Positions 28,970 through 41,500 of a stretch of 60,000 nt of DNA are shown piece by piece. The notes below the pieces were generated by a model, which saw nothing but the letters and a program-made list of their open reading frames with translations, searched no databases and had not been told where the DNA came from. Within the stretch, counting starts at the first letter, position 1, and every line of letters begins with the position of its first letter. The position numbers and the translations under genes were made by a program. The stretch is from Branchiostoma floridae (lineage: Eukaryota; Chordata; Leptocardii; Amphioxiformes; Branchiostomatidae): NCBI RefSeq assembly GCF_000003815.2, contig NC_049992.1, forward strand, positions 9,512,311 to 9,572,310, written 5' to 3'.

Positions 28970-31900
28970 ATGGAGAGTACTGATGATGGCAGTGCTCATG
29001 GAGAGACTCCACAATACCAGTGCTCACACTGTGACTACCGAACAACCAGGAAAATTAGCTTGGACAGGCACAAGAAATCCCACTCGGGAAACAAAACCTT
29101 CAAGTGCGAACATTGTGACTATTCCACCAACAGTGAGCAGTACTTGGAGGTACACATGATGAAACATGCAGGACCTGGGAAACGGTACGTTTGTGGTGAG
29201 TGTGGGTACTCCGCTGCATCAAAGTCTCAGTTTACAACACACGGTAGGACTCACGCGGGAGGCAAATCCTTCAAGTGTGACAAGTGTGATTTTTCAGCAT
29301 CCCAAAAGGTCCAGTTAGACAGGCATCAAAAGAGACACGGCAGCAAAGCAAGCAAGACAGTCCTCCAGTGTGACAGTTGTAAGTATCAAACAAAAGTACG
29401 AGATGACCTTCTTCGTCACGTAAGACTACGCCACCCAGAAAAGGGGGACAAGAACTGCAGTGTGGAGTGTGACGTATGCGGGCAGACAATTTCTCAGCAA
29501 AGCCTTGAAGCACATATGAAGACACACAACGAGAAACCTTCCGGAAGTAATCCAAATGGCTTGGAACAGAAAGACTATTCGGGACAACAGAGAAAAAAAA
29601 GCAACAGCATTTCAGAAGAACAGAGTGCTAGTAAGAGATCCAATACTGATACATCTGAGACCACCAGGAGGTCATTGCGTAAGCGTGTCGGAACTGGTGG
29701 TCGTGTTACGGAGTTGCACCCCAAACACCGCTGTCAAGACTGCGGTTACATCGCTTTAAACAAGTCATGTCTGACCCGACACATGAGGACTCACACAGGG
29801 GAGAGGCCGTTTAAGTGCTCCCTCTGCAACTACGCCACCACTCAGAGTTGTCACCTGGACAGACACATGGACTGGCATGCCGGGAAGGTGAAGAAGCCTT
29901 TTGCGTGCAGGACTTGCAAGTACAGGGCGTACAGTCGGTCGACTCTGGAGGAACACGAGAGAATCCATACGGGTGAAAAACCGTTTAAATGTGATCGGTG
30001 CAACTTTTCAACAGCTCACAAAAAGTGCCTCAGAACTCACATGTCCAAACATACAAAGGAAGAAGAGCTCAAATGTGTCCAGTGTAGTTACAAAGCTCCC
30101 AGTGGATATGCGCTGTACATGCATGCCATGAAGGAGAAATCCTGTGTGTGCAGTCGCTGCGGGTATAAAGCATCTTCAAAAGGTGATCTAACGCAGCACA
30201 TAGCTATTTGCAAGGGAACTGAAAAGACGCGCAAAGACAGTGTAGAGAACTCATGCAACAGCCCCTCAGTTAACACTGTGAGGTCTGAAGTGCAGCAAGT
30301 AGAGACATCAAACAGTTTGAGTCAAACCAACGGCACAGAATCACAGCAAACACAGGACAACATAGGCCAGGACTCTAACAACAGAGAAATAGAAGTCAGA
30401 AAGGAACCTATGGCAGACAGTTATGAATATGAAGACTCATTAGGTTATAATGTAGCAGACAAAAATGCTCTTAAGGAAATTAACAATATAGAAAAAGATG
30501 CCATAAGCAGTCCAGGCAATGACTGTACTAACATTAAAAGCGCACAAGGAACACACATTCCTTGCAAGATGCAAACCAAACCTGTATGTGGGGTTGACAG
30601 AGCTTTGAATACTGTGAGAAATGTAGCTACGGGTACTGCAGTGGAACACATGCAAGTTGTAGAAGCTCCAGCCAATAGCATGATTGAAGACACCAAAGAT
30701 GAAAGTCAAGAGTCCGTCAAGAATGAACAGAAAGTCTGTAGTCTAAGGAAGGATGTAGACCTTATGCTGCCACTGGCAGAAGATGAAACAACTGCAGATT
30801 CGTTGGAAGCAAATCAGTCAGAAGCTTCTCAAGGTTCAAGTTCAAGTGAGGCTGTGGGAGAAAAGGAGGAAAGGGATGACACTAGATCTCACCAAAGTCA
30901 ACCAGTAGCAAGTACAGATACAATTGCAGGTAGGTAACTTACATTGTGCATGTGACCTGATATAATGCCTGAAAGCAAGGAGGTTTTATCAAAACCTCCT
31001 TGCTAAAAGTTATTTTTTAAAAGTCCCTCCCACACTAGATGGAGCATATTGCAGTGCCCATCACTGTTACAAAAATGCTTAGGCTACACAGTCCCTCAAG
31101 CAGGGGGTTAGTCCACTGGCAGTAGTGTGTGTTCAACTACATGTACCATACTCTTTCACAAATACTAGTACTGAGTACTAAGCAGAGAAAGCAGTATGTA
31201 CCATATTTAAACTAAAGTCTTTGGTAGGACTCGGCCAAGAATCAAACTCTCAACCTATTGAATGCAACTTATGTGTATACTCAAACCTTTAGTTATGGTA
31301 GATTGTCTTTTGCTTTTGTAACATTACAAATGGCATCAATATTTTGCAGGAAACAGACAACTTGCTGAAAGTGAGACCTTCAAATACCAGTGTACCACCT
31401 GCGTCTACAAGACCAACCACGAGAAGGCCTGGGACCTGCACCTGCAGGTGCATCCATCAGGTGACACCTACAGCTGCAACGTGTGCGGCCTCAGCACGAG
31501 TAGCGACTCCGCCCTCCGCAAGCATAAAATCCAAGACCACTCCTCTTCCACCACGTTTTCCTGCAGCCACTGCAAGTACAAAACCAAGCAGAAGGTCCAG
31601 TTGGAAAGACACATGCGCCACCATAGCAAGGAGAAGCCGTTTAAGTGCGATCAGTGCAATTTTACCACCGCGTACGCACAGTCCTTCAAGCAGCACTTGG
31701 TAACGCACGGCGATGAGAAACCGTTTGCGTGCCCGGAGTGCGACTTTACGGCCAAATACAAGCCGCAGTTGGCCCGCCACATGATGTCACATTCGGACAA
31801 GTTGGGGAATATCGATCATCTTCTCGGAGTGAAGGTGTTCTTGTGCGAGGAATGTGGATTCTGCGCCTTCAACAGCACGTCCTTTAAGAGGCATGTTAGG

Positions 31901-33610
31901 TCCCACACCGGAGAGCGGCCGTTCAAATGCGAGCTGTGCGACTTTGCAACTGCTCAGAAGAGCCACCTGAAACGACACATGAGCTGGCATAAAGGCACGC
32001 TGAAGAAGAAACACGCGTGTACCCTATGTTCGTTTAGGTCGGAGAGTCGTACGTGCTTAGCCACGCACATGAACACACACACTGGTGAAAAGCCCTTCAA
32101 GTGTCACCTGTGTGACTTTGCGTCTGGCCACAAACGAAGCTTAGAGCAGCACCTCGCTCGCCACAAAGGGATCAAGCGTTTCACGTGCGACACATGCGGG
32201 TTTCAGACAGCGGAAAGCTCCCAGATGACCCTGCACAAGCGGAAACATTTACCAAACAAACGGCTGCAGTGTGACCAGTGTAAATACTCAACAGTCTGGC
32301 CAAGTAACTTCAAGACCCACATGCACAAACACAAAGGTATCCACTCCCACAGGTGTCACCTATGCAACTTTAAATCAACGGATAAGAGCGAGGTAGCCAT
32401 CCATCGTGAGACCGTTCACAAGGAGAAACCATTCAAGTGCACTTTCTGTGACTACGCCACCAACTACAAGAAAAGCCTCACCCTCCACCTGATGACTCAC
32501 ACAGGTGAGAAACCCTACGCGTGCGACATGTGCGAGTACCGGTCCTTACTGAAGTGCAGTATGGTCGAACACAAGAGGAGACACGTGGGCGATAAACCCT
32601 TCGCCTGTGACCTCTGTCCCTACAAGTCTGTTAAAAAGAGTGCCTTGACCAGGCACATGAAGAAACATACGGGCGAGCGCCCCTACCAGTGCGACCAGTG
32701 TGGTTTCCGGGCTTCGCAAAAGGAGACCATCAACCGCCACTTGGAGCGGCACGTTCGGGAGAAGCTGTTTCAGTGCTGCAAGTGTGGGCTGAAGACGGGA
32801 ACGGCCAGCAAGCTGAAAAAGCACCAGGAGGTCTGTCCGCAGTACGTCCAGGTGCCAGTAGGGCGCGTGCCGCTGTTCGGCCCAGATGACATACTACAGC
32901 AGGCAATGACCCATGCCACTCCAGAGCTGGAGCCCAATCATGGAGGCATGCAGATCAGCACAGCACAAGCTGCGGAGATACTGCAGACAGCAGTACTCAA
33001 TCTTAATGCACAGACTGTTGAAGCAAGTACGCAGCCTAGAAATACAGAAGGGGCAACAAATGGCATCCACAATTCAAACGGGACAATGATTAGTGGAATG
33101 TCAAAACCAAATATTGTTCCAACTAATGACAATCAAGAACAGCTCAGCACAAGTGTGGGCAGAACTGTGGAAGTGTCCAATGAAATTACAAGTTCAAGTT
33201 TGATAACAACCAGTGAAATGGATGGCACAAGTGTGGCACCAACCAATGGCAGTGCAGGAACAAGTGGGGGAAGAGTTGTGGAAGAGACCAATGAAATCAC
33301 CAGTACAACTGTGGACACAGCTAATGAAATGGCTTGTACAGGTGTGGAACTGACCAATGGCAGCGCAGGAACAAGTGAAGGACTGATCACCACCATCTCG
33401 ATCCCCAATGCGATACAGCTTACCGGACAAGACGGAGAAATCATCCTCATCGAACCGGGCGTGTTTGAGAATGGCGGGTTCCTTGGAACGAGCGGAATGC
33501 AGATTCGTGTAACTCCTGAACAGATCCTGCAACTTCTAGAAAGGAGTGCCCTACAGGATGGAGAAAGTGTTGAACAGTTAGAAACAGAGTCCACAGAAAC
33601 TCAGCAATGA
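28970..33610 (+). CDS. Polydactyl C2H2 zinc-finger protein (about 29 fingers, 1406 aa)
   Basis: Two coding exons, 28970-30929 and 31350-33610 (TGA), join in phase 1 (G|GA, Gly). The start sits in CCATGG right after the 28967 acceptor. Fingers 1-12 (residues about 16-415) are in exon 1, and an acidic Ser/Gln/Asn-rich linker (416-653) ends it. Fingers 13-29 (about 660-1149) follow in exon 2, then a Thr/Ser/Asn-rich tail with a 37-residue repeat. Most fingers follow CX2CX12HX3H with FKC starts and TGEKPF/TGERPF linkers; fingers 11, 12 and 29 are degenerate or C2HC. It is likely a nuclear sequence-specific DNA-binding regulator. No KRAB, BTB or SCAN domain is visible, and finger style resembles the REST/ZFP64-like broad class. 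No orthologue can be named. Confidence 0.92.
30974..31004. repeat. Perfect 14-bp stem hairpin in the zinc-finger gene intron
   Basis: AGCAAGGAGGTTTT and AAAACCTCCTTGCT flank a 3-nt loop, about 45 bp after the exon 1 donor. It is possibly a remnant of a foldback transposon; a related AAGGAGGCTTTATCCTT occurs near 59240. Confidence 0.85.
31100..31260 (-). mobile_element. SINE-like relic
   Basis: The complement reads GAGAGTTTGATTCTTGGCCG, a B-box-like head. A body with TACTGCTTTCTCTGCTTAG follows, a pattern typical of tRNA-derived metazoan SINEs. It fills part of the only coding-region intron of the zinc-finger gene. Ends are not resolved. Confidence 0.5.
33177..33398 (+). repeat. 111-bp (37-aa) in-frame tandem repeat in the zinc-finger protein tail
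   Basis: Two units start at 33177 and 33288. Both carry NEIT near the start and LTNGSAGTS or PTNGSAGTS near the end. The period is 111 bp, a multiple of 3, so the frame is kept. The tail is Thr/Ser/Asn-rich and probably disordered. Confidence 0.85.
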
Positions 33611-33878
33611 AATAAAGCATAAATCTTCATTATTCAGTTAATCAGAATTCTATTCTAGACATACAGCTGTGAAGAGACACTTTCCCAAAAACTTGCTACG
33701 CTCTTGATAAATAGTGGTGCTCATTTGTATAGTCACTAAAACGACTATGACATGTATCTGGCACTTACTATTTTTAGTAAGAATCAAAGCTAGTTGAGTC
33801 TGTAAAGTTTTGTACAACAGAGCCAAAATTCGAGAAAAAATACTTGATCAAAGATAGATATTTAGAAATACTGTTAAC

Positions 33879-33922
33879 AAGAACAAGGAAGCCTCGTACC
33901 AAGAACAAGGAAGCCTTGTACA
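33879..33922. repeat. 22-bp tandem duplication
   Basis: Two adjacent units begin AAGAACAAGGAAGCC and differ by C/T at one CpG and a few end bases. In the presumed 3' UTR. Confidence 0.85.
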
Positions 33923-34293
33923 TGTATTCATAGAACTATTCTTGTAATTTCTGAAATATGAAGAGATCAATACTTCAAGTAGTAGAGCTTAATTTAACTC
34001 AGGACAATTTTGTACTATTGAGTGACAGTTGCCATCACAAATGCAACAACATGTGTGTAGCTCAAATATAAAAACCTACAATGTTACTTGACTTTTGGCT
34101 TGTGTTATTTTTTTTGTTGGTGTGTTTTATGAAGTGACCCAAATTTACAGAAGTCAGTTTCCTGCAACGATGCCCCAGCGGGTAGTTAGAGGGTAACAGA
34201 GAGAAGATAATGCCATTCCTTTAGAAAAAAAGTATTCTTTTTTTCTGGATTAATTGTGTGGTGGGAAAACTGTGTTTTCCTTAGTTTTGCCTT

Positions 34294-34299
34294 AATAAA
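34294..34299 (+). promoter_or_regulatory. Candidate polyadenylation signal of the zinc-finger gene
   Basis: AATAAA in CCTTAATAAAAGTTC, 684 nt after the stop, upstream of a T-rich/GT stretch. Confidence 0.45.
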
Positions 34300-34960
34300 A
34301 GTTCTATCTTATGGATGATATGGTAGCACATTAATTGTACATGTTATAATATTGTATGACATGTAGATGTAAACATGTTGAATTGATGGAGAATCTTGAG
34401 TTTGAAATATGCAAGCCTTTCATTGAAGATATAAAAGAGACAATGATTTCGGTTGTAGGTCAGAATTTATGTATATGGAATTGATGGATGATAAACATGT
34501 TGAAAAGTAGAAAGATATTTTATCAGCAAACTTCATTAATACAGAATACAAAGATGTTCTGACAATTGCTTTTGAGTCCATGTCCCTGTTTATTCTTATA
34601 CTGCTCCAATTTGATATCTTAGTTGTCGTATTCTCTGCTTCATCATTTTCTGAACAAAATTGTGAGGGGGGGTGGTGCATTTCATCTGAAGTTGGTGTTA
34701 AAGTTACCTGATGTGAGAAATATGTGCTGTCCCTATATGTTCTACAACAGGAAGGGGAGCTATGTTTCAAAGATCTTTTATGTCACGTTAAACAGGTAAT
34801 TAACATGAAAAATCTTTTAAAATAAACCATGAGGCTTTATATTTTATTAGGCCTCCTTGAAATGAACAAGCAAAAAAATTCTACCACAAGACTCGCACAG
34901 AAAGTGTTGCAAAATGCACATCCCTTTTAATAACACTATTCAACGCCAAGAGGAAATGAA

Positions 34961-35036
34961 ATGATGAATTGCAATTTTCACTTCTGTATTTATACAGCCG
35001 TATGCATACTGAAAAGTTTGCAATGTGTCCAAAATA
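34961..35036 (+). repeat. Upstream member of a direct repeat flanking AFAP1-like exon 1
   Basis: ATGATGAATTGCAATTTTCA through GAAAAGTTTGCAATGTGTCC is repeated with substitutions at 36181-36265. The two members lie about 1.2 kb apart and bracket the first coding exon and its leader. Confidence 0.75.
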
Positions 35037-35540
35037 ACTTACTATTCAACGACAAGGGGAGTCGTGCAACCAACCTGGCGTATAAAGACAAGTACAGTTT
35101 GTCCATGCACAAATTTTATTTATAGGACTAACAAACTGGGGGCAGGGAAGGTGGACAAAGTGAGGACTACTGCACTTTGGCTTGAGGTCGCTAGATGTCA
35201 TCAGTGCACGGCCAGACGTCCCCACGGGACCGTTTGGTATACAGCGGCCCGACGGGTTTCCGCCGCCCCGTCAGCACTGCCTTTGTCCCGACCGACCTTT
35301 GGACGATTCGCGCCGTGATCCCGACGGTTTACTTCCGGTCGAGGCATTCTTGGAAGGCGATTCAGCATGTTCTAATGCAAATGTAGCCGCTCCGACTCTT
35401 TCTCCAACATCGCAGGAAACTCAAGACGGCCGGGAACCGAGCCAAGAAAAGTTCACAACCCGGGAAGTTTGGAGGCGGTGTAGGCATGTTCAGCCGGGGC
35501 GTTGTTGTCTGAAGATCGCAAGAAACCAACCTTTCAAGAC
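35037..35540 (+). promoter_or_regulatory. Promoter/leader region of the AFAP1-like gene
   Basis: This stretch is far richer in G+C and CpG than its surroundings and leads directly to the ATG at 35541. It probably contains the transcription start and 5' UTR. No TATA box is obvious. Open frames here, including one of 157 codons, have no recognisable protein content and are a by-product of composition. Confidence 0.5.
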
Positions 35541-38500
35541 ATGGACAAGCTGCAAGGTGGGTCGAGCAAATGTTTTATTTCCCTGTGTGGTGCTATTCAG
35601 AACTGTTTGTGTAGATTTACGGATTGAGTGTTTGCTGGGTCCTTTTCACGGGTGAGGGGAGGGGAAGCGGGCGGGCTGGGGCCGTACCTATCCCCGGGAC
35701 AAAGAAAAATGATTAACGGGACGCGCTGTGCAAGCGAACCGCCCCTCTTATCACTACGCACCGATAAACATTAACTCCATTCCCTCCTCATCTCTTCTTT
35801 CATTTTTAATACTAACACATACTTTAATATGAAAGTTTTTAAAGTGAATTCCTTCAGTGTAAGTTGTTATAGTGATACCTGCCGTATCCAGGTGTTTTGA
35901 GCATACCTATCCTTGGAGCCACGCCTTCTATGACGTAGAGGATGCATTTTATAACCGTAGATAACAGACTCCTGGACTATACAAACCCCTCATTTCCGCT
36001 TGTACAGAGTGGATATGTTTGTAGTAATCTGTCGATGTTGCTTTGGCGATTTTTCAACTGCTATTATGGCCAAGAAACAGGGCTTGAGATTCATTTGCTG
36101 ATAAAAGTCTCAGTTTTTTCAATTCCAAGGAGCTTTTATCAACTTGGTTTTTCTCAAGGATCAAATCCAAACTGTCAATAATGATGAATTGCAAATTTTA
36201 TTTCTGTATTTCATACTCTAACAGCTATATATTCATGCTGAAAAGTTTGCAATGTGTTCAAAAACATGTTTGAATTTATTTCGGATCATTTTAGCCAAGT
36301 GTCATATGATACTTTAACTCAGATTTTGACACTCTTATAAGTTATATATTCTTACTCGTTTCAAATACACGTAATAAGAAAACAACAGAATTTTTGTTAC
36401 TCCAGTCACGTACAAAACAGATGAAAACAATGAGGTTGGTACACGAATTAAGCTAGATTTGGAATGCAAACTACTTATTTGATTTGATCTGATACCCATG
36501 TTACCTTACTAATCGGCTCGCAATGATTTTGGTGCACAGATGGAATACAGATGTTGTATTAAAGGGCTCCCTTGGAAATCAGTAAAAACTAACTGAAACA
36601 GTGAAAGGACTACCCTAAAGATGCATGAATAAATAAATAAAGATTAAATGTCCCGACTTTTTAGCAATTAGGGGTAGTGAGATCATTCATCCAGTATGCT
36701 TATTTGTTGCCATTTTTGGTTAATGGTCTGTAATGCTAGTCCTGAGGGATTCGCTCCATGTAGATTTAGACCACCTGAGGCCTTTACTGCATATGTATTA
36801 AATGACTAACACAAGAAACAGTTGAATTATGTCTGTCACTCATATAGAAGGCAGAAATCATTCCCAAGTTGTTTTTTCCAGCAATTTGTTCAACTTTAAT
36901 ATTCTTGAGTTTGCAATTTTAAGCAAAGTTTGAGCATGAGTTGCACTGATAACCTGTGTGCAATTTAAACATGTTGGTTACAGATCACATTCGCAATCTT
37001 TCAGCACTATTGTTTCTACTGTAGAAGAAAAATACTTGGAGATAAGGTAAACCCTCAGCATCGCAAGGGTTACTTCAAGTAATAACTAAGTCTTAGATAA
37101 AATGCCCACTACATAGTTATACCATGTAAGTGTATGAAATGAATAAGATATGAAATATTAGGATACTGTCTACATAATTTATGATGGCCTATATAATCCT
37201 ACAGAAGTCTGGCCTACAGTTTTGATAAAAAATCCCCTGGGCTTAGGACAGCTCTAGGGATAATTTCATGGTTGAGGCAGCACTTTTTGTAAAACTCATA
37301 TCATGTCAGTTCTAAAGAGACTCATCATTTCTCTCAGGGATATTTTTGGAACACCCCTAATCTATGCCCACCAAGTGGAACCATAATGAACCTTCCCCAG
37401 GTGTTTTTAGCCTCCACTCCTTGGTTATACAGTCCAGTTTAATATAATAGCAAAGATAAGCCTAGAAGATAGAGTTCTATTAAACTAACTACAACAGTAT
37501 GTGTCACCAGACTAATAGTGTATTCAGCTGGGCCTGGGGGGATTTCTTAAAATAACTGAGACCACAATTGTTGTTTTTAGGGAAGCATCCATGCCATCAA
37601 GCTGTCATGTATAATGGTTTATCCCCTAATTCATTATACATGCTGAAAGGAGTTGGGGTGGTTCAGCAGCAAAGAAAATTGGGGTCACTATTCACTGTCA
37701 TTGTCGCTGAAAACTGATGTACTCCATTTTCACATGTAGTTGAGCTTGAAAAGTTTTAACTTTCAAGAATCCAAGTTTTTAGAATAAGCCATGCATCTGC
37801 TTGAAGATTAATGTAATATGCCTCAGTTTGTAGTTGAGGATAAGTGAGAATCGGTCTACATCGTACACAAATAAAGCACAAGCTTGACAGCCCAATTTTT
37901 TTTTTTTAAATGCATTCTCTACATGAAAGAAAATGCATATGTTTGACAATACACAGTGCAAGTGAGTTTTTTCACCACTGTGCCTTGTCCACAGAATAAT
38001 AGCTTTAAATTTCCTGTAATGTTTGATCCATTTGTTGGCACAATAGACTGTACAAATACCTTTGTACTATGGACTTGGGGCTTTATTATTGCTGAATACA
38101 AACTAATGGCTATTACGTAATGTATGCATTAGGGTTGGTATTCCCTTACACTGGGTACAGTCCAACCAACAATAGGACTGACTTTTATAAGTTCTTTTGA
38201 GTTTGCAGACTTCCTCTTCCTCCCCTTTTTTGCCTTAGTAAGTTAGTTCATCATGTACTGTACATACCTGTCTACAATCATTCTTTTTAAAGCAACTATT
38301 ACTAGTTAAGTTATCAGAAATAGTCTGTTTGTTTGTTTTATGTAGACTTCATCTTAATCAGTTTGATACATTACTAGTAGTGTGCTTTGGTGCACCCCTA
38401 GATTACAAAAGGTTTTTGTATATCTTTGTTACTAGTAATTTTTTTTTTTTTCACTGGAACAGAAATTTCCAGCAAAAAATAGAGGTTTTCATGGTATTAT

Positions 38501-41500
38501 GAAGTTTAGGCCACACCAATTTTACTTGTTATTACTCAGATTTTTAAAAAAAATTGGGTCGGTTGGTCAAAAAAAAAAAAATTGCAAAAAGTCGGTGGTA
38601 AGGAGAGTCGATGGGCTTACATTTTAGGGGGTCCCTGATAGCAAAGTTCAAAGTTTGAAGAAAAATTATAAATGTACCATCCAAAATAAGCATGTACAGC
38701 TACTGGAAGTTGAGGCCCATAGTTAATTTGCGAAAGAAAAGGCAGGGAAATTATGTCAACACCAGGTGTGGCCATCAATTTGAAAAGTTTTTTTGTTTTT
38801 TTTTTCAAATTGGAATAAATGGGGTCGGGAAATCCGAGAAACAACAAATAAAATTGGTGTGGCCTTATAAATTTTAAACAATTCTGTTCCAATAGTGATA
38901 CATTGAAACACATATCAACTCACCGTCTTGAATTGCAGTGGACAGGTCACCACAAATGATAAACCTAATCTCCAAGCAGATCCACGGTGGCATAATATAG
39001 TACACATCCCACCGTAGGATCTGCATTCATTCGGCTTCGCAAAAGGCTATTAACCCTCTCAGCACGAGAAGCCACTATCGTGGCTTTCCCATAGGACGCG
39101 AGAAGCCACGATCGTGGCTTCAGGTTTAATTCCGGCGGGAAATTCAAACTGACTACTGTGAAATGGGAAATTTGGCAGAGTCTGCCAATCAGGATGCTTG
39201 TATCTTTGACCAACCAGAAGGGATATAGCATTTGAGCCCTGTTTCTGAGGCCTCCAGCGTGTGTTTTGGCTTCAGTTTTCGACAGGTTTATTTAGTAAAT
39301 TTAGCAGAAATGGAGACAATTTGGTGGATAATTTTGTTGGTGGCTTACAGGAGTGATGACAGGGAAATCCTTGAGGGACAGCAAGGCAAACACCCAGCTG
39401 TTTTTGTTGAGATCAAATGAGCTGATATCACAGTGTCTAATGAGTTCTACATGCATGCTTCCTTGTTGTTTTTCTTGGGGCATGAGGAGGACCAGGTCAG
39501 GTCAGAAAGGTCACTGGTCTCAATTGACATTTTAGATACTCTGATACCTGTTTCTCTACCCAAGTCATAAGTAATAGGATTTATTTGACTCCCTGATATG
39601 TGGAGAACATCCAGAAAAATAATTTGCCATTTAGCACAAGGCATATTCATTATTTTAATAGTACAACTACAGGTGTGGGGAGGGGGGCACAACTGTTTAT
39701 TGGGGTGAATATTTGTTTATCAACACTGAACTTATTTGAAATCATGCTTTGATTTTTAGTTTTTGGTCATTCTAACAGCATACCAGCATTGTGTATGTAT
39801 AATTGAGTATTTCTACATAGTTTTATGATAAATGACACAAAAAACTCAGTCCCTAGCCAAATGTTTTCTTTTGTGAAGCTTTTTTTGGGAGTGTTGCTAA
39901 TGTGTTTTTGAGTGGTTTCCATGACGATTGCTGTCCTCAGATTGATGGTATGATATTTATTTTGCTTGTTTTGGAAAGGCCATTCTGTGAGCTTTCCAGC
40001 AATATATAGTTTTCCTAGTCTACTCCTTACATAACAGCTGTAATAATAATACACAAAAAGTACTAATTGACACCTGTATAGACTGAAATTATATGTCGTA
40101 TATGGTATACAGGAAAAAATTTTATGACGTGTTGAGAGGGTTAACATCCAATTGTTGCCTAATCAAACTGTGCTTGCTGTGTAGGTGTTAATTGCCCTCC
40201 TTCCTGTTTGACGCGGATCTCCTACAGGGATGTGCGCGGGTCAATGAACTTGTCCCAATAAAGAAATAAATTGCTCGTAAAATCATTAGCATCTCGGATT
40301 TTTGTGTAGCTGTTAATATGGCACAGGGAGGGGCAGAGACACCTTTATTCAATAGAAATGCTCCTCCCTGTTCCAGTGAAGGCAGATCTCCGGTGCCCAT
40401 TTGACTCCCTTTGGCCAGCTATGATCCTTGGCCAGCTTTGATACTATCTTATGGCACCGTAGGATCTGCTCGGAGATTATGATAAACCTACAATTTGCAA
40501 TACAAATGTTTCAAAATTCAAATTTTGTTTCCCTCCAGCCTTGGAGGAACTTCTGCCTGGAATCCAGGAGTATCTCTGTCATCAGCTGTCAGGAGAGAAG
40601 TTATCCAGACCAGCAGCCAATCAGAGACTGGAGTTCGTCAAGTTACTGGACAAATACAAAGCAGGTCAGAGGTGAAAGGTCACTGACCTTTAGAACTGAC
40701 CAATATCTTTGGTTTCAACAAATAACTTTTAAATGTGATCATTTGTTCACACTGTTTGCGAAATTATTTTGCACACTGCTTTCCAAAAGATATACAAAGG
40801 TATACAAAATTGATATATATATGCAGCTAAGAGTGCATAACCTTCTATTTTAAAGCTTCTAATATTGCTACTTGTTATGACGATCACGTGTAAAAAATGC
40901 ATGAATGTTAAATTTGTGTTTTTGATCTTTACTATCTACTTCCTTCAGCTGCAGGGGCTGTTGTTTACTGTTGATGTCAAACTTTGCGATGACAATCATT
41001 CTTTTTTGTGCCCTCCACAGATACCAAAACAGTTCCGTCAATAGAAGTGAGTAGAAATTGTTCACTAGTACTAGTAGTGAGTAGCACTAGTTCAATTTTA
41101 TCTGCGAGGTAATTTATATTTGTTGTTTTTTATTAAAAATCAAGGTATTTGGGGATTATCCAGTGAATGGACGGTTGTTTCAAATTGCAACCTTTTCAAA
41201 ATATTTTGTTATTTGAGTTTAATCTACTTTGCTAAATAAGTTTAATCTATAATTCGATCAAAATGAGGAAAAAAGGAATTTTGTCAAGACAAAGTGCACT
41301 GGGAAAAAAACCAAGTTTGATACCATTCTAAGTGCATGACTTCATTGTGACGGACGGTCACTGACGGTACATATCATTGATCCGGAAAGGTCACGTTCAC
41401 TTTGATTGAAACATGAGCTCTCTCGTTAAAGATGTTGGCAAACCTGAACTTGGGTGGAATTAAATCTGTTAGGCCTGGTTCCTGGTTACCCGACTAACCC

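Larger units (their letters stand above)
33611..34960 (+). other. 3' flank of the zinc-finger gene and intergenic DNA
   Basis: AT-rich, no exon signal. AATAAA occurs just after the stop (33611-33616, probably too early) and at 34294-34299, the likelier 3' end. A 22-bp tandem duplication (AAGAACAAGGAAGCC) is at 33879-33922. The rest shows nothing. Confidence 0.6.
35557..40538 (+). other. Large first intron of the AFAP1-like gene
   Basis: About 5 kb with no coding exon recognised. It holds the downstream member of the direct repeat at 36181-36265, an inverted-repeat element at 38508-38865 and a TTAA-flanked element at 39050-40144 with its flanking inverted pair. The stretch 36266-38500 shows nothing assignable. 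Confidence 0.7.

Noticed and set aside
35182-35655. 157-codon frame at the AFAP1-like gene start
   Set aside because: GC-rich leader composition, no recognisable protein, and it overlaps the better supported ATG at 35541 in another frame.
38617-38913. 98-codon minus-strand frame
   Set aside because: Falls within and just past the inverted-repeat element at 38508-38865; no protein-like features.
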